Position numbers and translations under genes: made by a program
DNA from: a virus
Virus record (IMG/VR): IMGVR_UViG_3300050821_018050
Location: 62,001-126,000 of that record
Direction: 5' to 3' (one strand)
DNA: 64,000 nt
Notes under the pieces: model-generated
The model's database searches: none
Told to the model about the DNA's origin: nothing
The model's input: the letters and a program-made list of their open reading frames with translations, nothing else
In this document: in pieces, positions 22,800 to 30,129 of the stretch
Layout: the number at the start of each line of letters is the position of its first letter
How positions within the stretch are numbered: the first letter of the stretch is position 1

Positions 22800-22940
22800 T
22801 TATTGCATCCCCAATGCTATCCAGCCTAATGTGAAGGCATACCATTGAAAACCTAAATCTTCTCGCTTCGCCATATTGTGATAACGATACTCTGTTTGCA
22901 GGCCATTGTCCAGCAGACAAACGAAGATATATTTAATCAC
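22800..22940 (-). CDS. Array protein, strand-start type, 46 aa, GTG start
   Basis: MIKYIFVCLLDNGLQTEYRY, ends FTLGWIALGMQ. An ATG lies directly before the GTG; start DNA matches that at 19432. Confidence 0.65.
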   Translation of the reverse strand: MIKYIFVCLLDNGLQTEYRYHNMAKREDLGFQWYAFTLGWIALGMQ

Positions 22941-23109
22941 CATACATACCGCCACCGATGTATTTTTTGCTCATTGGTCGGTCGACACAAATGATGAATT
23001 TAATAGTGAATGGAAGCGGTGGGGGTGAATTCCAAATGATAAAATTATAAGCACCTTGGCCTATTTGGTAGTTCTTTTTATAGTTGTGTAGTGCTGAATC
23101 TCCGGCCAC
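22933..23109 (-). CDS. Array protein, 58 aa, GTG start
   Basis: MAGDSALHNYKKNYQIGQGA, YNFIIWN, LPFTIKFIICVD, then PMSKKYI. The PMSKKYI segment and its DNA recur at 31892. Overlaps the upstream gene by 49 nt, unusually long. Confidence 0.55.
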   Translation of the reverse strand: MAGDSALHNYKKNYQIGQGAYNFIIWNSPPPLPFTIKFIICVDRPMSKKYIGGGMYGD

Positions 23110-23219
23110 ATTCCACCCCTTTCTATTTTATATTTAGAATATCCCAATGCATATATTCTAAACATTTGGTACCAGACTCCCAGACCGACTCCCTGGCGCA
23201 TCTCGAATGTAAATTTCAT
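23061..23219 (-). CDS. Array protein, 52 aa
   Basis: MKFTFEMRQGVGLGVWYQMF, YKIERGGMWPE. ATGA overlap with upstream gene. Confidence 0.6.
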   Translation of the reverse strand: MKFTFEMRQGVGLGVWYQMFRIYALGYSKYKIERGGMWPEIQHYTTIKRTTK

Positions 23220-23470
23220 GTATATTTAACAGCCTCTCGGATCAACCAGCCAACAGCACCCCAGATGCAGAACGGAATGAATCTTTCAAAGAAAAACTTA
23301 GTCCACTTAGATTGTATCACTTTTTCGAAGGTTGTCAATGGTGGGGGATTGAATTCGTAATATTGCTTGTAGGGGGAATGCTCGTATACATATATGACAG
23401 CTAATGGTATTTGTCTGCCCTCCCAAGGAGTGTCTCTAAATTCAGGGCTCACCCACCAACCGTATTTCAC
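23216..23470 (-). CDS. Array protein with hydrophobic C-terminus, 84 aa
   Basis: MKYGWWVSPEFRDTPWEG, YVYEHSPYKQYYEF, then a possible membrane span (FIPFCIWGAVGWLI). Confidence 0.6.
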   Translation of the reverse strand: MKYGWWVSPEFRDTPWEGRQIPLAVIYVYEHSPYKQYYEFNPPPLTTFEKVIQSKWTKFFFERFIPFCIWGAVGWLIREAVKYT

Positions 23471-23682
23471 AAGACTTGCTCTCCCATTTTTATCATAAAT
23501 CTGTCCTTACTTAACCTGAAATTAGACCCGCTCCCTGTCCAGAAATGACCTTTAGCATCCAAAACGCCCTTAAGCGCAAATAACCTCGCTGAATCGAATG
23601 CATAATAAGCCCAAATCTCTTCTTTTTCGTTTTCAAAGTCTAATTCAAAGTTCCAAATTATTATACTACGGGGCGCATTCAT
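23467..23682 (-). CDS. Array protein, 71 aa
   Basis: MNAPRSIIIWNFELDFENEK, IWAYYAFDSARLF, ends FMIKMGEQVL. Confidence 0.65.
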   Translation of the reverse strand: MNAPRSIIIWNFELDFENEKEEIWAYYAFDSARLFALKGVLDAKGHFWTGSGSNFRLSKDRFMIKMGEQVL

Positions 23683-23822
23683 TTAGTCCTCTTGATATCC
23701 AAGCCAAGCGCCCGTAAAGATGAAGTCGAATGGCTCCATGCATTATCTAGGATGAGATAATCCAGGCCAAAGGGGCCATAATTTTTGTGCATTAAAGTGA
23801 ATTTGTATCGAAAAATTGTCAT
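23679..23822 (-). CDS. Array protein, 47 aa
   Basis: MTIFRYKFTLMHKNYGPFGL, DYLILDNAWSHS. ATGA both sides. Confidence 0.65.
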   Translation of the reverse strand: MTIFRYKFTLMHKNYGPFGLDYLILDNAWSHSTSSLRALGLDIKRTK

Positions 23823-23959
23823 TTAACAAATATCTCCCATTTGGGATAGGTCAGAGATCCGATACCTATAGGCTCAATACGGTGTATAGAAATTAATCCG
23901 AACCTCATACTAGGCCACACGACGTGATTGTAATTATTGGGCCAATGGCTTTTAATCAC
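23819..23959 (-). CDS. Array protein, 46 aa, GTG start
   Basis: MIKSHWPNNYNHVVWPSMRF, ends TYPKWEIFVK. Confidence 0.6.
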   Translation of the reverse strand: MIKSHWPNNYNHVVWPSMRFGLISIHRIEPIGIGSLTYPKWEIFVK

Positions 23960-24080
23960 AGTAATTCCTTATTAATTTAGATAGCCAAATAGGAACCAAA
24001 AAACAAACAGTGCTTCCACCTGTGCCAGGCTTAGCGACAAAATATTGAAAATGAGTAGGACTTGAGCACCAGGTTTTCAT
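23952..24080 (-). CDS. Array protein, aromatic-start type, 42 aa
   Basis: MKTWCSSPTHFQYFVAKPG, then hydrophobic TVCFLVPIWLSKLI. Confidence 0.6.
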   Translation of the reverse strand: MKTWCSSPTHFQYFVAKPGTGGSTVCFLVPIWLSKLIRNYCD

Positions 24081-24247
24081 TTTCTGGGCATTTCCTTTTT
24101 AATAGTTACAATTGCTTCGCCTTCTTCATCTTCCATAATACTGCCATCGTAACTGATCCCATTGGTAGGTAGCCCAAGGCTTGGCCTATTACCGCTCTCA
24201 AAATCTTCCGGCGTTATTTTGCTTATTAAAATTATGAAAGTCTTCAT
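24077..24247 (-). CDS. Small acidic protein, 56 aa
   Basis: MKTFIILISKITPEDFESG, SYDGSIMEDEEGEAIVTI. Strand-type start but no Trp. Confidence 0.65.
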   Translation of the reverse strand: MKTFIILISKITPEDFESGNRPSLGLPTNGISYDGSIMEDEEGEAIVTIKKEMPRK

Positions 24248-24450
24248 TTTCTAAACATTTCCTTAAACCAACGCCAGTGAGCCGCTTTGAATAATTCGGG
24301 ATGAAACATGTCGGAGCCCGAAGGGGGGAAACTTAGGGGGTTACTTTTAATCAATGAATCTACATGAGATTTATATTTGTCCCACCAATCATTAGCCTTT
24401 TGCTTGATTTCTTGCTGCTCGGAGAATTCTAAGTCTGACCATTGTTTCAT
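24244..24450 (-). CDS. Small helical protein, 68 aa
   Basis: MKQWSDLEFSEQQEIKQKAN, WWDKYKSHVDSLI, WRWFKEMFRK. ATG 6 nt after a near-consensus promoter, so probably leaderless. Confidence 0.7.
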   Translation of the reverse strand: MKQWSDLEFSEQQEIKQKANDWWDKYKSHVDSLIKSNPLSFPPSGSDMFHPELFKAAHWRWFKEMFRK

Positions 24451-24456
24451 AAGTTA

Positions 24457-24485
24457 ATCATATCATACACTACGATCGTTGTCAA
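24457..24485 (-). promoter_or_regulatory. Near-consensus sigma-70 promoter, leaderless start
   Basis: Minus strand: TTGACA, 17 bp ending TGA, TATGAT, 6 nt, ATG (24450). Fills the gap 24451-24488. Confidence 0.8.
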
Positions 24486-24488
24486 GAT

Positions 24489-24650
24489 TTAAGTGTGCTT
24501 TTCAATTCTTATCTGGTAATTGCCAATATAAATGAACATCTTAGGGCGAGCCCATACGTATCCATCAAGCGCTTCTAAAGTGGAGGGCGTAAAGTTCCAA
24601 TCCCTTTCTCTCTCAGTGAATCCCCACAAGAATTTATATTTGCACTTCAT
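24489..24650 (-). CDS. Array protein, aromatic-start type, 53 aa
   Basis: MKCKYKFLWGFTERERDWNF, ALDGYVWARP, ends YQIRIEKHT. Confidence 0.65.
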   Translation of the reverse strand: MKCKYKFLWGFTERERDWNFTPSTLEALDGYVWARPKMFIYIGNYQIRIEKHT

Positions 24651-24826
24651 TTATACCTAACGATCGACAGCAGCCCAAATGGCAGCCTAGTGACATTTTT
24701 ACCATCGTCATCCAAGTACCAGGCAGCTTTCCTCGGCCCTAATGTACCACCATCCCACCGTTCGAGTCTCCTGATCATTGGGATGTCTTTTTTGCTATTA
24801 AATAAGATTAATATAGTAATTCTCAT
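24647..24826 (-). CDS. Array protein, strand-start type, 59 aa
   Basis: MRITILILFNSKKDIPMIRR, ERWDGGTLGPRKAAW, ends LLSIVRYK. Confidence 0.65.
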   Translation of the reverse strand: MRITILILFNSKKDIPMIRRLERWDGGTLGPRKAAWYLDDDGKNVTRLPFGLLSIVRYK

Positions 24827-24975
24827 CGTTTAATGCCCATCCAATGTCTGAGTATGACTGACATGACCCAAGAGTATTTCCCCGATAAACGCCTACTTAA
24901 ATGGATTGTGGCGTTGCGTGGTACGCTATATCTATTAACGAATGCGAGCTTGAAAGTGTATTCATTATCTGACAT
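24823..24975 (-). CDS. Array protein, basic, 50 aa
   Basis: MSDNEYTFKLAFVNRYSVP, SRRLSGKYSWVMSV. ATGA downstream. Confidence 0.65.
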   Translation of the reverse strand: MSDNEYTFKLAFVNRYSVPRNATIHLSRRLSGKYSWVMSVILRHWMGIKR

Positions 24976-25123
24976 ATTTCCCCAGCAATGTCGAGACATA
25001 TGGCCCACTGACCCGCCATTCGTACTCTTTAAATGTATGGGAATACGAATAAGTGGCTGATGAATAGTTGCCATCGGAATCAGTGGCAACGAAATAAATA
25101 GTGTAATCCGGGTATTGTTTCAT
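24965..25123 (-). CDS. Array protein, Tyr-rich, 52 aa
   Basis: MKQYPDYTIYFVATDSDGNY, SYSHTFKEYEWRV; ten Tyr. Confidence 0.65.
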   Translation of the reverse strand: MKQYPDYTIYFVATDSDGNYSSATYSYSHTFKEYEWRVSGPYVSTLLGKYVR

Positions 25124-25266
25124 TTGATGCGGAACCTTCGCATTGTGCCTTTTGTGCTCATGGCGATTAAATCCCAAGCGTGAAAGGCATTAACCCACCT
25201 ACCTTTAGGAAATAAAAAGTCTTCTTCAGGAGTAAGATATACCTCGAATGCGAATGATTTAGTCAT
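25120..25266 (-). CDS. Array protein, 48 aa
   Basis: MTKSFAFEVYLTPEEDFLFP, KGRWVNAFHAWDL, ends RRFRIK. Confidence 0.65.
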   Translation of the reverse strand: MTKSFAFEVYLTPEEDFLFPKGRWVNAFHAWDLIAMSTKGTMRRFRIK

Positions 25267-25433
25267 TTTTTATTCTTGGGAAGATTAGAAGTTTTTTGAA
25301 TAAATTTTGAATTATCGGCAGCTTTTTGTTTTTTAGCTATTAATTCATCAATACAATCTAGGCATGTTCCAGGCCCTTTGTACGTTACTTTGTCGCACTT
25401 ATCACAGCGAGATCTTTTTTCAAAAAACATCAT
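25263..25433 (-). CDS. Zinc-ribbon mini-protein, 56 aa
   Basis: RCDKCDKVTY and TCLDCIDELI give two C-x-x-C knuckles; the rest is a basic tail (AKKQKAADNSK). Probably nucleic-acid or protein binding. Confidence 0.7.
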   Translation of the reverse strand: MMFFEKRSRCDKCDKVTYKGPGTCLDCIDELIAKKQKAADNSKFIQKTSNLPKNKK

Positions 25434-25436
25434 ATT

Positions 25437-25505
25437 TTATCCTCGGCAAAACCAACATTTACATGCATGATCGTGATCATAATCTTCGGAGACTTGTTTA
25501 CCCAT
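25437..25505 (-). CDS. Cys/His mini-protein, 22 aa
   Basis: MGKQVSEDYDHDHACKCWFC: D-H-D-H and C-x-C-x-x-C in 22 residues, a minimal metal site. Its last codons carry the ribosome site of the next gene; TAATG with the upstream gene. Confidence 0.55.
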   Translation of the reverse strand: MGKQVSEDYDHDHACKCWFCRG

Positions 25506-25948
25506 TAAAATCCCGCTTTCTTGAGATCACCGATAAGTTTTTTGATGGCGTTCTTAAAACGAACTCCCTTACCTTTGTATTCAGGCATTTCGCGGTTAAA
25601 CCTGTCGCTGCCACTCAATCTGTACAAGTCATCATGGATGCCGAGATACTCAAAAGCGGTATCGCATTCACCCATGCGAAATAAATCAATGGCTCTTAAG
25701 GCATAATGATTGTGATCACCAAAAACTTCTGGGTGTACAGTTTTTGTCTTGGGAGTTTTCAGGGTGCGAGCCATAACGGCTCCTGCCAGACAGACCGAGC
25801 AAGTGTCAGAGCTACTGTAAGATGCCTGATGGTAGTCCCACATATCAATCCTATAATCTTTCTTGAGTTTCTCAACCTTTTGAAGGTCTTTAAGAGCGAT
25901 TGTTAATAATTTAGACGGTTTATACGGAAGTTTTACTTTTTTAGCCAT
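25505..25948 (-). CDS. Conserved-type phage protein with CSVCLAGAVMA motif
   Basis: 147 aa, basic N-terminus MAKKVKLPYKPSKLLT. CSVCLAGAVMARTL near 50-63 recalls a motif I associate with uncharacterised phage proteins; DLYRLSGSDRFNREMPEYKG follows. Soluble, helical. Its own promoter lies 6 nt upstream of the ATG, so it may be controlled apart from the array. Function unknown. Confidence 0.75.
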   Translation of the reverse strand: MAKKVKLPYKPSKLLTIALKDLQKVEKLKKDYRIDMWDYHQASYSSSDTCSVCLAGAVMARTLKTPKTKTVHPEVFGDHNHYALRAIDLFRMGECDTAFEYLGIHDDLYRLSGSDRFNREMPEYKGKGVRFKNAIKKLIGDLKKAGF

Positions 25949-25954
25949 ACCAAT

Positions 25955-25983
25955 ATTCTACTTCAATCTACGTATTTTGTCAA
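25955..25983 (-). promoter_or_regulatory. Sigma-70-like promoter, leaderless start
   Basis: Minus strand: TTGACA, 17 bp, TAGAAT, 6 nt, ATG (25948). It overlaps the 3' end of the upstream gene. Confidence 0.8.
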
Positions 25984-26224
25984 GGATTTTCTGTACCCAA
26001 TTTTGTGTTGCAGCCTGCCAGTCGGCTTCCCAATCGGTGACCGCGTATTCGACTTCATATTTAGGTGGATTGTTTGGGTGAGTTATATTACCAATAGAAT
26101 TGGCGTACCAGCCACCCCCGGCTCCAGTCCCGACCCATTTAAACCATTTTCCGCGCTCCCAATATCGAGCCTGTCGTTCATCCCATACATCAACCTCAAG
26201 ATAAACTATAGCGTAGTACTTCAT
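25958..26224 (-). CDS. Array protein, 88 aa
   Basis: MKYYAIVYLEVDVWDERQAR, GKWFKWVGTGAGGGW, then WEADWQAATQNWV and a basic helix. Eight Trp. Confidence 0.7.
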   Translation of the reverse strand: MKYYAIVYLEVDVWDERQARYWERGKWFKWVGTGAGGGWYANSIGNITHPNNPPKYEVEYAVTDWEADWQAATQNWVQKILDKIRRLK

Positions 26225-26415
26225 TTGTTGTTGCTTTCTAAAAACGCTTGGTAAATAGTGTACTTGACCATTACTTTTATAAGGTGACTGGGTGATGTTG
26301 TTAAATATGGCACACTAAGCCAATCTTTTACGAACCACCGGCTAAGTAAAGGAATCATGAATCTTTCCTCATTGCGAGTACACTCTATAGAGATTCTAAT
26401 TATTTCGACGTTCAT
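26221..26415 (-). CDS. Array protein, strand-start type, 64 aa
   Basis: MNVEIIRISIECTRNEERF, SRWFVKDWLSVPY, ends VKYTIYQAFLESNNK. Confidence 0.65.
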   Translation of the reverse strand: MNVEIIRISIECTRNEERFMIPLLSRWFVKDWLSVPYLTTSPSHLIKVMVKYTIYQAFLESNNK

Positions 26416-26528
26416 AGTTCTATGTACCAATCTGGTCCTTCGAATTCATCGCTATAGTAACGTATAGCATATACACGATCTTTATTGTCGGCGTAATAAC
26501 ATGCTCGTAGTTTAAATGGATAGATCAT
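26412..26528 (-). CDS. Array protein, 38 aa
   Basis: MIYPFKLRACYYADNKDRVY, EFEGPDWYIEL. ATGA both sides. Confidence 0.65.
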   Translation of the reverse strand: MIYPFKLRACYYADNKDRVYAIRYYSDEFEGPDWYIEL

Positions 26529-26692
26529 TGTTTCACCATGAAAATAAAACTTACATCCCAAGATTGAAGATTTTTAAAATGCATTTCCGCAACAGGAAAC
26601 TGTCCTTTATCGGTCGGCACCTCTGATAATGTTGTGTACATCTTTATCCTATTCCTCATATGGCTATTATGAATGAAATACAGCACTATCAT
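26525..26692 (-). CDS. Array protein, strand-start type, 55 aa
   Basis: MIVLYFIHNSHMRNRIKMY, LQSWDVSFIFMVKQ. Long start supported by ATGA overlap. Confidence 0.65.
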   Translation of the reverse strand: MIVLYFIHNSHMRNRIKMYTTLSEVPTDKGQFPVAEMHFKNLQSWDVSFIFMVKQ

Positions 26693-26856
26693 ACATTTTT
26701 CCCCATCAGGAAATATACTTCGGTTGAGAAATCATTCGATTGCACAGCGATTACTTCTACAATGGTAGCACTACTAAATGTCGTATTGAAAGTAAATTCG
26801 TCCATGGGATGGAAAAATTTACCGGAGCGGTATTGGCAGACCCATTCATAATTCAT
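26689..26856 (-). CDS. Array protein, aromatic-start type, 55 aa
   Basis: MNYEWVCQYRSGKFFHPMDE, FTFNTTFSS, ends TEVYFLMGKNV. Confidence 0.65.
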   Translation of the reverse strand: MNYEWVCQYRSGKFFHPMDEFTFNTTFSSATIVEVIAVQSNDFSTEVYFLMGKNV

Positions 26857-27034
26857 GAAATGATGCTCCTGGTGAACGCGGAACATTTACCCATTTAAAA
26901 ATTATACGACGGTTTAAGTTCGGTAACATGCCAGCGAACTGCCAATAGGAATGATAAATTCCTAGCTTAAATGGCCAATTGCAATTGTAGTAAGGCGATC
27001 CTTCGGCTTCGATACAGATTCTAACGTATTTCAC
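26846..27034 (-). CDS. Array protein, strand-start type, 62 aa, GTG start
   Basis: MKYVRICIEAEGSPYYNCNW, IYHSYWQFAGM, RRIIFKWVNV. GTGA with the upstream stop. Confidence 0.65.
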   Translation of the reverse strand: MKYVRICIEAEGSPYYNCNWPFKLGIYHSYWQFAGMLPNLNRRIIFKWVNVPRSPGASFHEL

Positions 27035-27189
27035 GACAGGTGCTCCCAATAGGTTTGATAATGGAGGGTAATTATTCCAGCTAAATGGTCAGCTTGTACC
27101 CCACAAAATAGATCTGAAGATTGTTTATTAAAAAACTCAGAGCCTTCTTCGTCAGAAACACTAATATCCAAATAATATTTAATCATCAT
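27031..27189 (-). CDS. Array protein, strand-start type, 52 aa
   Basis: MMIKYYLDISVSDEEGSEFF, ends HYQTYWEHLS. Same MIKY start as 19283 and 22800. Confidence 0.65.
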   Translation of the reverse strand: MMIKYYLDISVSDEEGSEFFNKQSSDLFCGVQADHLAGIITLHYQTYWEHLS

Positions 27190-27329
27190 CGAGCCTGCTC
27201 CCAACTAAAAAAGCAATGAAGGGTGCTCACGCCAGATCCTACCCTACTCGAAACAGCTAAACTCATCCAACGGCTCCTCTTAAGAAAAAACATGTTAATT
27301 GTTTTTCTGTCATATTCAGCTTCAATCAT
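27186..27329 (-). CDS. Array protein, 47 aa
   Basis: MIEAEYDRKTINMFFLKRSR, WMSLAVSSRVGSG, ends HCFFSWEQAR. Confidence 0.6.
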   Translation of the reverse strand: MIEAEYDRKTINMFFLKRSRWMSLAVSSRVGSGVSTLHCFFSWEQAR

Positions 27330-27343
27330 ATATCGTTTTTCAA

Positions 27344-27511
27344 TCACAGTTTTACTCGATCCCAATGAAAAAAGTATTCTATCAGTCTGATATCCTGCCA
27401 AGAATTGCCCTTACCTTTACATTTCATCCATTGGCTTTCCTTATGGAAAAATTGTATGACTTCTGGCCGATTTACTCCCACATGAATTTCGTAACGCCTC
27501 ACACAAGTCAT
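27344..27511 (-). CDS. Array protein, 55 aa
   Basis: MTCVRRYEIHVGVNRPEVIQ, QWMKCKGKGNSWQDI, ends EYFFHWDRVKL. Confidence 0.65.
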   Translation of the reverse strand: MTCVRRYEIHVGVNRPEVIQFFHKESQWMKCKGKGNSWQDIRLIEYFFHWDRVKL

Positions 27512-27666
27512 CGGATGCCCCAAATATATTCGAATCCCATACTGCACGTGTGATGGTAATTTAGTCCGCTTTGTGGATATGGTGTATGAAAACGAATATC
27601 ACCAGCAATACGAGAAGAATTCCATTCCCGTCGCTTGACGGTGATGATAAACATCGCATCTTTCAT
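27508..27666 (-). CDS. Array protein, strand-start type, 52 aa
   Basis: MKDAMFIITVKRREWNSSRI, FHTPYPQSG, ends GFEYIWGIR. Confidence 0.65.
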   Translation of the reverse strand: MKDAMFIITVKRREWNSSRIAGDIRFHTPYPQSGLNYHHTCSMGFEYIWGIR

Positions 27667-27809
27667 AATAAGCCCAATCTTTTCTTCGCAGCTTGCCCAA
27701 TGTGCCAATCGTAGTTCCTTCTCCCGATCCGTACACGGCAATCCAGCCAGGTTGTTCCCCAAGCGTCTTGGTAGGCTACTTCGAATTGCCATACTAATTT
27801 TTTACCCAT
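27663..27809 (-). CDS. Array protein, aromatic-start type, 48 aa
   Basis: MGKKLVWQFEVAYQDAWGTT, WLDCRVRIGRRNYDW. Confidence 0.65.
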   Translation of the reverse strand: MGKKLVWQFEVAYQDAWGTTWLDCRVRIGRRNYDWHIGQAAKKRLGLL

Positions 27810-27812
27810 AAA

Positions 27813-27995
27813 TTACCCTACCCCTAAAAAGTTCCAAAGTCTACTCGGAGCCATAAATTTGTGTTTGGATGCACGAGTGTGCCATTGGAGCCTCATCCAT
27901 GGTTCATTCCAAATCCCGTACATATCTTCCGTGATGGGATTAAATTCAAACGTCCAACAAAGATCTTTATCTTTTTCAATATTAATTGCGATCAT
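27813..27995 (-). CDS. Array protein, strand-start type, 60 aa
   Basis: MIAINIEKDKDLCWTFEFNP, GIWNEPWMRLQWH. TGATG with the upstream gene. Confidence 0.65.
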   Translation of the reverse strand: MIAINIEKDKDLCWTFEFNPITEDMYGIWNEPWMRLQWHTRASKHKFMAPSRLWNFLGVG

Positions 27996-28147
27996 CAATA
28001 TGATGCCCCCAAATAATCAGCCATCATATGGCTCATGGTCCAACCCCAGTCTTGTTCAATTGTGCCATATTGGTTGCCCATATGGATCCAACCTCTGTAT
28101 TTATGTTCTGGCAACAGAATATGAAATTCAAATAGCGTGAGCTTCAT
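27995..28147 (-). CDS. Array protein, 50 aa
   Basis: MKLTLFEFHILLPEHKYRGW, QDWGWTMSHMM. Confidence 0.65.
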   Translation of the reverse strand: MKLTLFEFHILLPEHKYRGWIHMGNQYGTIEQDWGWTMSHMMADYLGASY

Positions 28148-28305
28148 TATTTATTCCCTATAATACGCAGAAAATTAGTGGAAGTATACATTCGATATGC
28201 ATAACCGATCGGGATATAATTGCTGAAGTAAGAAAGGTGGCCAACAAAGTCTCGGTGAATGTATTCTCCACCGACTACGAAATCAAATTGAATGGAATTA
28301 ACCAT
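28147..28305 (-). CDS. Array protein, 52 aa
   Basis: MVNSIQFDFVVGGEYIHRDF, then YIPIGYAYRMYTS. TAATG downstream. Confidence 0.65.
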   Translation of the reverse strand: MVNSIQFDFVVGGEYIHRDFVGHLSYFSNYIPIGYAYRMYTSTNFLRIIGNK

Positions 28306-28465
28306 AAGACCCCATTATATGGGAGGCGTAGCCTGTGTGTGCAACTCGGTACTGGCGCTTAAAGAGTGGGTGTGGGTACACGATAAATGTAATTTCACCA
28401 TGAGCAAGGTAGTTATGCTTCAAAACTCCTGATATAGTGATGGTGATTGAGTCGAAAAAGTTCAT
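28298..28465 (-). CDS. Array protein, 55 aa
   Basis: MNFFDSITITISGVLKHNYL, GEITFIVYPHPLF, ends YASHIMGSYG. Confidence 0.65.
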   Translation of the reverse strand: MNFFDSITITISGVLKHNYLAHGEITFIVYPHPLFKRQYRVAHTGYASHIMGSYG

Positions 28466-28623
28466 TTTGTAGCCTGCCATAATCTAGTAAATGATCTGCT
28501 AGTGAAACGTTGATATTTTTTACCAAACACAGCAGGATGCCATGCAAAAGTAAGTGTTGTTCTCACCCAATGGCGCTCACTGATATTGCCTTCGAATGTA
28601 AAAGTATATGTTTGACGTTTCAT
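28462..28623 (-). CDS. Array protein, 53 aa
   Basis: MKRQTYTFTFEGNISERHWV, TTLTFAWHPAVFG. Aligns by eye with 28298. Confidence 0.65.
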   Translation of the reverse strand: MKRQTYTFTFEGNISERHWVRTTLTFAWHPAVFGKKYQRFTSRSFTRLWQATK

Positions 28624-28826
28624 CTCTTGCGTTTCCCTGACCACGCTTTTCGGATTAGACGACTCATATTGTCTGGGTGTATCGGATAAAACATGATGTG
28701 AGGATCTTTTTGGTGAGCCTTAAACGCATCGCCCACATGCCAAAACAATGACAAGGCCATGCGATTAATGGCAGGCCAGTCTTCCGTTTTAACGCACACT
28801 TCTATGGCGATAGACTCAATTTGCAT
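28620..28826 (-). CDS. Array protein, strand-start type, 68 aa
   Basis: MQIESIAIEVCVKTEDWPAI, LFWHVGDAFKAHQ, basic tail. Confidence 0.65.
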   Translation of the reverse strand: MQIESIAIEVCVKTEDWPAINRMALSLFWHVGDAFKAHQKDPHIMFYPIHPDNMSRLIRKAWSGKRKR

Positions 28827-28959
28827 GATACTCCAGACAGAACGTACTTTTTTGCCAATCTATATAAACTCCCCATGGATCATTACGCCACCCCAAATCT
28901 GGTAACCACTCCAGATCATTCGTACCACGAATGTAATTTAGGGTGATTTTGATGATCAT
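28816..28959 (-). CDS. Array protein, strand-start type, 47 aa
   Basis: MIIKITLNYIRGTNDLEWLP, LGWRNDPWGVYIDW. Confidence 0.65.
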   Translation of the reverse strand: MIIKITLNYIRGTNDLEWLPDLGWRNDPWGVYIDWQKSTFCLEYHAN

Positions 28960-29201
28960 TATTTAATTTTAAAAGTAGATTTATGGAGTTTTGCTAGTGA
29001 CTTTTCAAGGCTCGCAATTTTATTGGCTTTCATTTTGTTGTAGATCGCTTCAGCCTCTTCTAAACTTTGAGTCCATTGGCCTTTATGGTAATAGCTATAT
29101 GGTCCAACTTTGATCATGTTATCGAAACCTGGCCCGCAATGCTCAGCATTAGTCGAGTAAATACCTTTTGTAAGAGCAAATTTCAGAATATAAACTTTCA
29201 T
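28959..29201 (-). CDS. Small protein, 80 aa, own promoter
   Basis: MKVYILKFALTKGIYSTNAE, SYYHKGQWTQSLEEAEAIYN, basic helix. ATG 6 nt after a -10: probably leaderless. Confidence 0.7.
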   Translation of the reverse strand: MKVYILKFALTKGIYSTNAEHCGPGFDNMIKVGPYSYYHKGQWTQSLEEAEAIYNKMKANKIASLEKSLAKLHKSTFKIK

Positions 29202-29207
29202 ATATAA

Positions 29208-29236
29208 ACTTTACCATACTAATTCGATTAAGTCAA
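29208..29236 (-). promoter_or_regulatory. Sigma-70-like promoter, leaderless start
   Basis: Minus strand: TTGACT, 17 bp ending TGG, TAAAGT, 6 nt, ATG (29201). Confidence 0.75.
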
Positions 29237-29239
29237 TAT

Positions 29240-29377
29240 TTAATATCTGTAAGTTAAAACAAAGTGATATGGACTAATTACAATGGGGATCGACCATTTG
29301 CTGCGGGCCTGATGAGCCACGCTCCAGAAGTCGCCGTAGTTTTTTAATTTTTCTACGGCTATCTCAATCTTAATCAT
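29240..29377 (-). CDS. Array protein, strand-start type, 45 aa
   Basis: MIKIEIAVEKLKNYGDFWSV, ends SPYHFVLTYRY. Confidence 0.65.
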   Translation of the reverse strand: MIKIEIAVEKLKNYGDFWSVAHQARSKWSIPIVISPYHFVLTYRY

Positions 29378-29510
29378 GAGTAGAATATTCCCAATAACTG
29401 TCCATAAAATTCCAATAAAGAGTCCATCGACCATAAGATTGTGAGATAGCCGTCATTGATACGTTTTGGGTCCAATACGGGAATGCTCGGACTTGTATGG
29501 TGAATTTCAT
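29370..29510 (-). CDS. Array protein, 46 aa
   Basis: MKFTIQVRAFPYWTQNVSMT, GRWTLYWNFMDSYWEY. Confidence 0.65.
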   Translation of the reverse strand: MKFTIQVRAFPYWTQNVSMTAISQSYGRWTLYWNFMDSYWEYSTHD

Positions 29511-29659
29511 ACGGTATAATAAGTCCAAATTCTAGCCACTGTGTCCCATCGGCTAATGAAGTTGGGGCTCACTTTGTGACCATCAGGCATAATCTCTGCC
29601 ATAGTTATCTTGCTAGAATGATGGTGAGTAACAAATATTTTAAAAATGGAATTTCGCAA
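29507..29659 (-). CDS. Array protein, 50 aa, TTG start
   Basis: TTG after GAGG. MRNSIFKIFVTHHHSSKITM, ISRWDTVARIWTYY. Confidence 0.6.
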   Translation of the reverse strand: MRNSIFKIFVTHHHSSKITMAEIMPDGHKVSPNFISRWDTVARIWTYYTV

Positions 29660-29813
29660 TTACGGCCTCATCCCCAGCTACAAAATGATAGCCATTATAA
29701 TCCATCCATTTGCATAACACGGGTTTATCATCGATTACTATGTCACTAAACCATTCCCAATCTTTTCGGTCAACGATTACATAAATGATGCCGTGACTCA
29801 ATACTTCGCCCAT
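29640..29813 (-). CDS. Array protein, 57 aa
   Basis: MGEVLSHGIIYVIVDRKDWE, WMDYNGYHFVAGDEAVIAKF. Confidence 0.65.
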   Translation of the reverse strand: MGEVLSHGIIYVIVDRKDWEWFSDIVIDDKPVLCKWMDYNGYHFVAGDEAVIAKFHF

Positions 29814-29980
29814 TTTTTATAGTCCTTTACATCGATCTGATAAATGTTCCCACGCTTGGTCGTATACCAGCCTTTGTAAACATGGCGGTACCGTCTTTTG
29901 GTTTCAGGTTTAGTGCGCTCATGGCGACCAAACATGTTAAATTCTTTTGGGGTTGCATAAACTTTGATTACGAATGTCAT
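29798..29980 (-). CDS. Array protein, basic, 60 aa
   Basis: MTFVIKVYATPKEFNMFGRH, RRYRHVYKGWYTTKRG, ends DYKKWAKY. Confidence 0.65.
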   Translation of the reverse strand: MTFVIKVYATPKEFNMFGRHERTKPETKRRYRHVYKGWYTTKRGNIYQIDVKDYKKWAKY

Positions 29981-30129
29981 GTGAGGTAAAATTCCCAGTT
30001 TTCACTTTCGTGATTGTATTTGATTTCCCAATATTTGGCTAGAAAATTGGGTGAAAATACCAAAAGTTTCCCCTGCAAAGATGGTTCCCACGATATTGAC
30101 TTCATAGTAATAAGTATTTCTATTTTCAT
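29977..30129 (-). CDS. Array protein, strand-start type, 50 aa
   Basis: MKIEILITMKSISWEPSLQG, NFLAKYWEIKYN, ends WEFYLT. Confidence 0.65.
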   Translation of the reverse strand: MKIEILITMKSISWEPSLQGKLLVFSPNFLAKYWEIKYNHESENWEFYLT